A stretch of 11,856 bases of DNA from Lachnospiraceae bacterium (GTDB lineage Bacteria; Bacillota_A; Clostridia; Lachnospirales; Lachnospiraceae): the NCBI GenBank assembly GCA_017960415.1, contig JAGCZE010000168.1, positions 1 to 11,856 on the forward strand. The letters run 5' to 3'. Positions 5,729-11,856 of the stretch are shown piece after piece (position 1 is the stretch's first letter; each line of letters opens with the position of its first letter). The translations under genes were made by a program, and so were the position numbers. The notes beneath the pieces were generated by a model. The model did not search any database, was not told where the DNA came from, and saw nothing but the letters and a program-made list of their open reading frames with translations.

Positions 5729-6802
5729 TCATTCTTCGGTCTTTGCTTCCTTGATCTTTATCGTAAATTCTTTCTTTGTGTCATTGGCAAGAACGATCTT
5801 GATCTTGTACTTGCCGGGCTCATCGAAAGTGTAGCTGTTCTCGGCAATATTATAAACGCTCTCGCCGCCGTTTTCATTCTGACCGTCATTTACAGTAATT
5901 GTAAACACCTTTATTGCGTTCTTTGAGGAAACGGCCAGTCTGGTGCCTACGGTATAGGTCTTGCCGTTCTTGGCATTCTTTGACGAGATAACCTTATATT
6001 CGCCATTTTCAAAATCATACTCAACCGTCTGGATCTTGGCGCTTATCTTCTTCACGTCATAAATCTTCTTGCTGGCAACCGCAACGCATCTCTCTTCGCC
6101 TTTGGCAAATGACTTATCAAAGGATACTTCCTTCTTGGAAGTCTTCGTGCCGTTTGTATAATAAACCTTGAAAGGGAGCTTCGCAGTCAGCGAATACGAA
6201 TCATATGTAGATGACAAGTCACTTTTTGTGCTCGAACCACTGGTCTTGTAATTGTCAAAGACAAATAACTCCGCTTTTTTGGAGCTTGCATCAATTATCT
6301 GTGACTCCAGATAAGTTTCTTCACCGTTATCGGCATAAATATAACTGTAGCGACTGTCGCTTTCAGTAGATTTGATGAATTTATTCTCGAGCTTGTACAA
6401 TCCTTCTCCGGCTTTTTCAAGCTTCTTATCGGGATACATCTCTTTAAGCTGTTCCTCAACAGTAGAACCGCTGTCGGGATAAATAACCTTCATCAGATCT
6501 TCTGCAGTAGCTTTCTTCAGATCAAGCTTCTTTTCATAACGACCTTCCGCATAGCCGTTTTTGTATTCCTCAAGTATTGACTCGTAGGTGATCTCACCGG
6601 CTTCATAGCTTTCCAAAGCCTTATTGCGCTCTGCAGCACCGGTGTCGCTCTTCAGCTCTTCTTCCGCATAATAATTGATCTGGGAAACCACGGGCTTATC
6701 AAGGTCACTCAGGTCAATTCGCAGCTCGTATCCGCATGCCGTAAGGCCAAGTGTCATAGCGAGCACCAAAAGAGGTAATAAAAATCTTCTAAACTTGTTC
6801 AT
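5729..6802 (-). CDS. Putative lipoprotein of unknown function, 357 aa
   Basis: I do not recognise the family. The N-terminus is a clear lipoprotein signal: positive MNKFRR, a hydrophobic stretch, then the lipobox LTAC with Cys23 as the lipidated residue, so the mature protein should be anchored to the outer face of the membrane. After that come acidic helical sequence (about 30-135), a Ser/Thr/Lys-rich middle and a C-terminal part (about 280-350) with alternating beta-strand pattern ending in SYTFDEPGKYKIKIVLAN, reminiscent of an Ig-like or PKD-like sandwich. No catalytic motif is visible. The ATG at 6802 has an ideal AAAGGAGG site. A strong promoter lies upstream. No T-rich terminator is evident before the rubrerythrin promoter, so read-through is possible. 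Confidence 0.85.
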   Translation of the reverse strand: MNKFRRFLLPLLVLAMTLGLTACGYELRIDLSDLDKPVVSQINYYAEEELKSDTGAAERNKALESYEAGEITYESILEEYKNGYAEGRYEKKLDLKKATAEDLMKVIYPDSGSTVEEQLKEMYPDKKLEKAGEGLYKLENKFIKSTESDSRYSYIYADNGEETYLESQIIDASSKKAELFVFDNYKTSGSSTKSDLSSTYDSYSLTAKLPFKVYYTNGTKTSKKEVSFDKSFAKGEERCVAVASKKIYDVKKISAKIQTVEYDFENGEYKVISSKNAKNGKTYTVGTRLAVSSKNAIKVFTITVNDGQNENGGESVYNIAENSYTFDEPGKYKIKIVLANDTKKEFTIKIKEAKTEE

Positions 6803-6837
6803 TTATTTACAGCCTCCTTTAAATAAAGATATGGTAT

Positions 6838-6866
6838 ATTGTAGCACACAGTTCACGTTTTTTCAA
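6838..6866 (-). promoter_or_regulatory. Sigma-A promoter of the lipoprotein gene
   Basis: Read on the minus strand: TTGAAA (6861-6866), a 17-bp spacer, then TACAAT (6838-6843) preceded by TGC, an extended -10. Transcription would start near 6831, about 30 nt before the ATG. Confidence 0.8.
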
Positions 6867-6952
6867 TCGGTATTACTCATTTACAAAACTTTAATAATTC
6901 ACTTCACGTTATGCAAATTCGCAAAAAGAGAGGGGTAATTATATAAAGATTT

Positions 6953-6981
6953 TTGACATTTGAGTTTTTCTGTTATATAAT
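6953..6981 (+). promoter_or_regulatory. Perfect consensus sigma-A promoter of bioY
   Basis: TTGACA (6953-6958), a spacer of exactly 17 bp, TATAAT (6976-6981). This is the full consensus and is divergent from the lipoprotein promoter. Transcription would start near 6988. I see no BirA-type biotin operator (GTTAAC half-sites) over or near it. Confidence 0.9.
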
Positions 6982-6987
6982 CCCGTT

Positions 6988-7093
6988 GCGTGACAATACC
7001 TGATCGTCTACATTAAGAATTATAAAAATGACACCGGATCACTGACCGATGGAACAGGTAAAAAACACAAGCAATTAAAACGGAGTCAGTTAT
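6988..7093 (+). other. Leader of bioY with a possible long-range stem
   Basis: The leader is about 105 nt. TACCTG (6997-7002) can pair with CAGGTA (7055-7060). The adjoining ATCG (7003-7006) can pair with CGAT (7047-7050), leaving GGAA bulged. The GGAG Shine-Dalgarno at 7082-7085 lies outside the stem. It resembles no riboswitch class I know, and a regulatory role is a guess. Confidence 0.3.
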
Positions 7094-7654
7094 ATGAAAA
7101 ACAGAACTAAAATCCAATCAATGATATATATAGCCCTTATGGCTGTGATCATAACCGTCTGCTCATGGATCTCAATCCCCGGAGCAGTTCCCTTTACCCT
7201 CCAGACCTTTGCGGTATTTACTGCACTGTTGCTGCTCGGGACCCGCGACGGTCTGATCAGCATCATTGTCTATCTGTTGCTCGGAGCTGTAGGAGTTCCT
7301 GTATTTTCAGGTTTCAGAGGCGGCATCGGCCACCTGGCAGGGCCCACCGGCGGATATCTGATCGGGTTCCTCGTAATGGGCTTCGTATTCGGAATAGTCA
7401 GACACTTTATCAAGCACCCGCTCGCATCAGCCATAACGGCATCAATACTCGGCCTGGCAGCCTGCTATGCGTTCGGTACCGTTTGGTTCGTGATCGTTTA
7501 TTCCTCTGCAAACTCAGCCATAACCTATGGTGCCGCGCTTTCGATGTGTGTACTGCCGTTCATCATCCCGGATGCGATCAAAATGGTGCTTGCGATCATT
7601 CTTTCCGAGAGAGTGAAGGCACTGGTTCCGTCCTTAAGATCTGCCCGGAAGTAA
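7094..7654 (+). CDS. bioY: Biotin transporter BioY, 186 aa
   Basis: BioY is the membrane-embedded substrate-binding (S) component of a biotin ECF transporter. The BioY family (PF02632) signature is present: GAVGVPVFSGFRGGIGH, then LAGPTGGYLIGF at about 81-92. About six hydrophobic segments span the protein. The ATG at 7094 has GGAG at 8 nt. No bioM/bioN or EcfAT genes and no biotin synthesis genes lie nearby, so it would share a general energy-coupling module encoded elsewhere or work alone, as some BioY do. It is a single-gene unit driven by a perfect consensus promoter. Its stop codon is only 5 bp from the stop of the opposing metallopeptidase gene, with no terminator between, so the two transcripts must overlap. 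Confidence 0.95.
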   Translation: MKNRTKIQSMIYIALMAVIITVCSWISIPGAVPFTLQTFAVFTALLLLGTRDGLISIIVYLLLGAVGVPVFSGFRGGIGHLAGPTGGYLIGFLVMGFVFGIVRHFIKHPLASAITASILGLAACYAFGTVWFVIVYSSANSAITYGAALSMCVLPFIIPDAIKMVLAIILSERVKALVPSLRSARK

Positions 7655-7659
7655 TAATT

Positions 7660-8220
7660 TCAGGGATCCTGTGCCAAATACAGCGACCCCTTGTCTTTCA
7701 GCCACTTTCTGGCTGACCTGTATTCCGGAAGGACTCTTTCGACTTCGGCCCAGAACCTCGGCGAATGGTTCATTTCCCTGCGGTGGCACAGTTCATGAAC
7801 AACGACATAGTCCAGTATCTCTTCGGGCATATCGGCAAGCAGATAATTAAAATTCAGATTGCCCTTCGTACTGCAGCTACCCCAGCGGGTCTTCTGGTTG
7901 CGTATAGTGATCCTGCCGTATGTTACACCGATCCTTGCGGCATAGAACCTGACCTTTTCAGGAATTATCTTCAATGCCTTATCTATCAAAGCCTGTTTTT
8001 CCTCACCGGTCAACTTCGGCACCTGTGCCTTTTGGGCGGCTTTTTTCCGGATCCGGTCAAGGTGCTTTTCTATCCATTCCCTGCGTATCTCAACAAAACC
8101 GGCTACAGCGGCATCCGACATCATCATTGGCACCCGCACAAGCACTTCGCCCTCCGAAGTGATCTCTATTGCCATGGTCTTCCGCCTGCTGCGGATGATC
8201 CTGTAATCCTTCGCCGCCAT
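7660..8220 (-). CDS. YgjP-like zinc metallopeptidase (DUF45), 186 aa
   Basis: This belongs to the YgjP/SprT-like group of predicted cytosolic zinc metallopeptidases (PF01863). Markers in order are the opening YRIIRSRRKTMAI, the family signature RNQKTRWGSCS at about 107-117, NLNFNYLLA, and the zinc site VVHELCHRREMNHSPRFW with HELCH at 142-146. His152 is the likely third zinc ligand. Length is normal for the stand-alone domain. The substrate is unknown; relatives sit next to type I restriction genes or stand alone, as here. The ATG at 8220 has an AGAAGG site at 7 nt. It lies tail to tail with bioY. A partial copy of its 5' end lies upstream at 8286-8315. A promoter was not clearly found. Confidence 0.92.
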   Translation of the reverse strand: MAAKDYRIIRSRRKTMAIEITSEGEVLVRVPMMMSDAAVAGFVEIRREWIEKHLDRIRKKAAQKAQVPKLTGEEKQALIDKALKIIPEKVRFYAARIGVTYGRITIRNQKTRWGSCSTKGNLNFNYLLADMPEEILDYVVVHELCHRREMNHSPRFWAEVERVLPEYRSARKWLKDKGSLYLAQDP

Positions 8221-8315
8221 TTTTCAACCTTCTTTTAAACAAAATCTTTATTTGCAGCCAGAATTCCGGTCAGTCCTTGGAAACCGGTCTCAATTGCCGC
8301 AGTCTTCCGCCTGCT
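8161..8315. repeat. 30-bp imperfect direct repeat: start of ygjP-like gene and the gap upstream
   Basis: Positions 8161-8190 (codons for about residues 11-20 of the YgjP-like protein) and 8286-8315 (intergenic) match at 25 of 30 positions by eye, including an uninterrupted 14 bp at 8177-8190 and 8302-8315. Read on the minus strand, the intergenic copy would encode SRRKTAAIET, against SRRKTMAIEI in the gene. This suggests a remnant of a duplicated 5' end. The rest of the gap 8221-8339 holds no gene. Confidence 0.6.
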
Positions 8316-8339
8316 ATAGCATTATAAGGTCAATGATCC

Positions 8340-8981
8340 TCAATCATTTTTCCACTGATAAATATCCAGGTCCACTTTATTGCCTTCAACTGCTATCCCG
8401 TCTTCTTCCAGAAGTTTCCTTTGCACTTCGGGTCCGCCGAATGCAAATGCACCGCTCAGTTCGCCTTTTGAATTGACCACACGAAAACACGGAATCCCTG
8501 CCGGATCGGGATTCTTATGAAGTGCATTTCCCACTGCTCTGCTCATGTTCGGATCACCGGCAAGAGCCGCTATCTGACCGTAGGTCGCAACCCTTCCCTT
8601 GGGAATCTTCTTTACTGCCTCGTATATCCGCTTTGTCGGACTGTCCGAGATCAGGTCATAGCTTTCCCGGATCATTTTCCGAATCTCGTCGTCAGGGATC
8701 GATCCGTCGCAGATCACGGTGTTCCAATGCTTCTTGTTCTGATGATAGCCCGGAAGTACGGATTTTCGATAAACATCCCGCCATATATCACGCCAGACCC
8801 TGTCTGCCTTAAGATTCATGCACAGCTGTCCGTCCTTCTCATAAGTCCAGACAAAGGCTTTTTTGTTTCCCTTAAAGCGGACCAGCTGCCAGTTATCGTC
8901 ATGGAACGGCGCATCCCTGTAGGCTCCCGGAAAGGTCAAACTGTATTCGAGGATTGCTTCTCTGGTCGTAAATTTGCTCAT
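8340..8981 (-). CDS. YjbR/MmcQ domain fused to an MGMT domain, 213 aa
   Basis: The protein joins two known domains. Residues about 5-112 are YjbR/MmcQ-like (PF04237), with FPGAYRDAPF and HWNTVICDGSIPDDEI. Residues about 114-198 are a methylated-DNA-[protein]-cysteine S-methyltransferase domain (PF01035), with GRVATYGQIAAL, the arginine-finger segment SRAVGNALHKNP and the active-site region IPCFRVVNSKGELSG. The acceptor Cys165 is kept, but the next residue is Phe where the canonical PCHRV has His, part of the catalytic network. The role would be repair or sensing of O6-alkylguanine, with activity in doubt. The frame is open from a TTG at 9050, but the ATG at 8981 fits where YjbR proteins begin. 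An ATG at 9002 is the main alternative; neither has a strong site. It follows the molybdoenzyme gene on the same strand with no visible terminator between. Confidence 0.88.
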   Translation of the reverse strand: MSKFTTREAILEYSLTFPGAYRDAPFHDDNWQLVRFKGNKKAFVWTYEKDGQLCMNLKADRVWRDIWRDVYRKSVLPGYHQNKKHWNTVICDGSIPDDEIRKMIRESYDLISDSPTKRIYEAVKKIPKGRVATYGQIAALAGDPNMSRAVGNALHKNPDPAGIPCFRVVNSKGELSGAFAFGGPEVQRKLLEEDGIAVEGNKVDLDIYQWKND

Positions 8982-9096
8982 GGTACACATCCCATTCATC
9001 ATTTTTTCACATGACTGGTTCTCGGGCTCTCCTAAGAAATCGTTGATCAAATCATATTTTCGTTAAATATCCTCAGGCAGTATACGCACAAATCGT

Positions 9097-11856
9097 CTAT
9101 CTTACCGTAACCGCCTGTTTCACACACTTCGACGCACACATTCCGCAGGCCAGACACAGCTTCGGATTGATCGCAGCCTTACCCTTTACGATCATGATCG
9201 CCGTTGCAGGGCAAATGCGGGCGCACAGGCCGCATCCGACACATTTTCCGATATCTATTGAGATAATGCCGGTATCCGGAGTATAATCATCCGCTGCTTC
9301 CTCTCCGCGCCTTCTCTCGTAGGGGTTTCCTTTTACAGGGAGTTCGTAAATACGCTCCCCGTTCCACTGGTAATACGCCTCGGTGATTGCCGGTGCCGTG
9401 GGTATTGAGGTGATCTCTCCTATTCCGATCGCACCTCCTGCCATGTCAAATCCGGGCTTGTCGACCACTATCGCCTTTACATCCGGTGCTTCATGGGCTC
9501 GTACCAGCCCTAAGGTACCGTATTTATCGATAGGCTTGCAGTTTTCATCTATCGGATACTGCTCGGTGAGCGCATATCCCATGCTCATCACAACGCCACC
9601 TTCGATCTGCCCCTCAAGAGAAAGCGGATTGACCGCCTTTCCTACATCGTGGGCTGCCACGAGTGTCTCGATCTTGCCGGTTTTGGGATCGAGAATGCAC
9701 ATCTGTGTCGCATAGCCATAGGCAATATGAGAAACCGGATTCGGCACATTTGCGCCGAGTGGATCGGTCTTCGCAAGAAATTCGCCGTAGAATTCGCGTC
9801 CTATGAGTGCCTGAAGCTTGTTACGCAGGAGCTCCTCTCTTACAGAACTTTCTGTCTTGTCGGAGTTCGCCCCTTCCTGCAGGCCATAGCTCATTCCGTC
9901 AGATTCCTTCGGTTGACCGGCCTCCGCTCCGTTCATTGCTTCCACAAGCTTCTCGGTGGCCCGCCTTACAGCCTCGCCTGTGATCAAAGTCTGGCGCGAT
10001 CCCGAAGTATCTCCGGAATCAGGCGCTATCCAGGTATTGTTGCGCTCATATACTATATCATCAGGGGAAAGACCGCTATAAGTTACGACCATCTGTACGA
10101 GTACCGTTCCGAGGCCCTGTCCGATACATGAAGCGCCCGAATAGATATGGACCTTCGCATCGTCCTCAACGATCAGCTTTGCCCTGCCCCAGTCGGCAAT
10201 ACCAACACCGACTCCCGCATTTTTCATTGCACAGGCAAGCCCGGCCGGCTTTCCGGCTGATTTCGCTTCATCCCAGTAGGGTTTGATCGCCTCAAGGGTT
10301 TCCACGAGTCCCGTTGAAGCATCCACTATCTGACCGTTCGGAAGCGTTCCTCCAGGCCTGATCGCATTACGCATACGGATCTCCCACGGAGAAATCCCAA
10401 TCTCCTCCGCCATCATGTTGAGAAGCGTTTCGGTCGCGAAGCAGGTCTGTGTCACGCCGAAACCGCGGAAAGCTCCCGCCGGAGGATTATTTGTATAATA
10501 TGCCGTACCTTCTATCTCAAAATTCTCATAAGCATACGGTCCCGCAGCATGTGTACAGGCACGCTCAAGCACCGGCCCGCCAAGGGATGCGAATGCACCT
10601 GTGTCGGACTCGACCTTTGCCTTAACACCCATGATATGCCCTTCATTGTCGCACCCCATCGTAAAATCCATCACAAAATGGTGGCGTTTTGGATGCACGA
10701 GCAATGATTCGGCACGTGAAAGCTTGACCTTGCAAGGTTTGCCGGTAACAAATGTTATCAGGGCAGCGTGATGCTGGACCGACATGTCCTCCTTGCCGCC
10801 GAAACCGCCTCCTACAAGGGCATTCTGAATCTTGACCTTCTTTGTTCCAAGCATCAGGGTAACTTCATGCAGCGTGGTATGGGCACTCTGGTCCGATGTG
10901 TACATCCTGACATCACCGTCTTCGTCCATGTATGCAACGGCACACTCCGGTTCAAGAAATGCATGCTCTGTCCAGGGAGTCTCAAAATGCTTCGTGATCA
11001 CATGCGGCGCCTGTGCTATCGCAGCGGAGGCATCCCCACGCGAAACATGCTTGTAAGCCTGTATATTGCTCTCTTCCTCGTCAAACACGCGGGGAGCATT
11101 GGTTTGTTTGGCTTCCTCGATATTATGAACGGCCGGTAATACTTCATACTCGATCTTTACAAGTTTCTTCGCCTTTTCCAGTATGTCCCGGTCCCTTGCC
11201 GCAACCAGCACGATCGCATCACCGAGATAGTGCGTAAGGCCGCCCAACGGGATCAGTGTATACTGGTCGTGCTTTAAGTGTCCTATCTTATTTTCACCTG
11301 GGATATCGTCAGCCGTGATCACTGCTTCAACACCGTCCAATGCAAGTGCAGCCGAAGCATCGATGGAGAGCACCCTGGCCCTGGGATATTTGCTGCGCAC
11401 AGCCGAACCGTACAGCATTCCGTCAAAATAATAATCATCCGGATATTTGCCGTATCCGAGCACCTTCTCATCGACATCCAGCCTCTTTACACGGCTTCCG
11501 AGCTTCCAATCCGCATTTTCCTCCGGGATCCTGCCCTCAAGCATGATACGGGCCGCCAGCTTCACCGCGGCAATGATCTTCACATATCCGGTACAACGAC
11601 AGTAATTGTTGCGCAGCGCATAGCGTATCTCCTCATCTGTGGGGATACACTTTTCAGGATCTTCTTCAATTCCGGGCCGTACTCTGGCAATATCACTCTC
11701 TTCGCACCGGCATACCGTATTATCTCCAATCTTCTCATCCAACAGCGCCTTGGTGCACATTACCATTCCCGGAATGCAGAAGCCGCACTGAACCGCACCT
11801 GCCGCCCCATAGGCATAGGTATAGACCTTCTTTTCCCACTCACTCAGGCCTTCAAC
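9097..11856 (-). CDS. Selenium-dependent-type xanthine dehydrogenase with C-terminal ferredoxin, 5' end outside window (919 aa seen)
   Basis: This single-chain molybdenum hydroxylase oxidises a purine or similar heterocycle. The frame is open to the right edge, so the start and first [2Fe-2S] domain lie outside. The best match from memory is the Se-dependent xanthine dehydrogenase family (TIGR03311); selenium there is a labile cofactor, not selenocysteine. Visible residues 1-95 are the second [2Fe-2S] domain: QCGFCIPGM (Cys24, Cys27) and CRCTGY (Cys86, Cys88). The Mo-binding domains follow: TEHAFLEPEC, GGGFGGKED at 349, AFRGFG at 462, GQGLGT, and GAIGIGE with the likely catalytic Glu814. Residues 861-919 (9100-9276) are an added ferredoxin with CVGCGLCARICP and CLACGMCASKC, two [4Fe-4S] sites. 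Between the [2Fe-2S] cysteine pairs is an insertion of about 27 residues with CRC and another Cys. The gene stops with TAG. No FAD subunit is seen in the window. Confidence 0.92.
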   Translation of the reverse strand, partial: VEGLSEWEKKVYTYAYGAAGAVQCGFCIPGMVMCTKALLDEKIGDNTVCRCEESDIARVRPGIEEDPEKCIPTDEEIRYALRNNYCRCTGYVKIIAAVKLAARIMLEGRIPEENADWKLGSRVKRLDVDEKVLGYGKYPDDYYFDGMLYGSAVRSKYPRARVLSIDASAALALDGVEAVITADDIPGENKIGHLKHDQYTLIPLGGLTHYLGDAIVLVAARDRDILEKAKKLVKIEYEVLPAVHNIEEAKQTNAPRVFDEEESNIQAYKHVSRGDASAAIAQAPHVITKHFETPWTEHAFLEPECAVAYMDEDGDVRMYTSDQSAHTTLHEVTLMLGTKKVKIQNALVGGGFGGKEDMSVQHHAALITFVTGKPCKVKLSRAESLLVHPKRHHFVMDFTMGCDNEGHIMGVKAKVESDTGAFASLGGPVLERACTHAAGPYAYENFEIEGTAYYTNNPPAGAFRGFGVTQTCFATETLLNMMAEEIGISPWEIRMRNAIRPGGTLPNGQIVDASTGLVETLEAIKPYWDEAKSAGKPAGLACAMKNAGVGVGIADWGRAKLIVEDDAKVHIYSGASCIGQGLGTVLVQMVVTYSGLSPDDIVYERNNTWIAPDSGDTSGSRQTLITGEAVRRATEKLVEAMNGAEAGQPKESDGMSYGLQEGANSDKTESSVREELLRNKLQALIGREFYGEFLAKTDPLGANVPNPVSHIAYGYATQMCILDPKTGKIETLVAAHDVGKAVNPLSLEGQIEGGVVMSMGYALTEQYPIDENCKPIDKYGTLGLVRAHEAPDVKAIVVDKPGFDMAGGAIGIGEITSIPTAPAITEAYYQWNGERIYELPVKGNPYERRRGEEAADDYTPDTGIISIDIGKCVGCGLCARICPATAIMIVKGKAAINPKLCLACGMCASKCVKQAVTVR

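Noticed and set aside
9649..10131. Plus-strand open frame inside the molybdoenzyme gene
   Set aside because: Shadow of a conserved gene; no start signal or domain.
1..11856. New defence island, CRISPR array or mobile element
   Set aside because: No spaced repeats, transposase, integrase, restriction or toxin genes were seen. All genes but two have clear housekeeping or metabolic families.

Overview
The window looks like ordinary chromosomal DNA of an anaerobic Firmicute of class Clostridia, most likely Lachnospiraceae or a close relative. The evidence is the gene content: a reverse-type rubrerythrin, an activase for anaerobic ribonucleotide reductase, a Se-dependent-type xanthine dehydrogenase, Veg and BioY. 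Purine-rich Shine-Dalgarno sites, sigma-A promoters with textbook hexamers, GC content near one half and TGA used as a stop codon agree with this. There are no rRNA or tRNA genes, CRISPR arrays, insertion sequences or phage genes, and I see no obvious new defence or metabolic system.

Layout from left to right. (1) Positions 141-941 (minus): an uncharacterised Ala/Thr/Ser-rich clostridial protein with its own terminator. (2) 1119-1358 (minus): veg, with a very strong promoter and a terminator. (3) 1655-3478 (plus): tadA, a NrdG-like radical SAM activase and a GNAT acetyltransferase, probably one transcription unit, ending at a bidirectional terminator. (4) 3611-4750 (minus): a voltage-sensor-type K+ channel with two C-terminal TrkA_C domains, cut by an in-frame TAG twelve codons before its natural end. 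(5) 5010-5552 (minus): rubrerythrin, with consensus promoter, leader hairpin and terminator. (6) 5729-6802 (minus): a lipoprotein of unknown role. (7) 7094-7654 (plus): bioY, with a perfect consensus promoter and a leader of about 105 nt. (8) 7660-8220 (minus): a YgjP-like metallopeptidase, tail to tail with bioY. (9) 8340-8981 (minus): a fusion of a YjbR/MmcQ domain to an MGMT domain with an atypical active-site motif. (10) 9097 to beyond the right edge (minus): a one-chain molybdenum hydroxylase carrying a [2Fe-2S] domain, the Mo-binding domains and an added C-terminal 2x[4Fe-4S] ferredoxin.

The genes do not form one pathway. They cover tRNA editing, anaerobic nucleotide metabolism, peroxide defence, ion transport, vitamin uptake, alkylation repair and purine oxidation. 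The points most worth checking are the truncated K+ channel, the cysteine-rich insertion in the [2Fe-2S] domain and the ferredoxin tail of the molybdoenzyme, the Cys-Phe active site of the MGMT fusion, the duplicated terminator arm near 3480-3551, and a 30-bp partial copy of the ygjP 5' end at 8286-8315.
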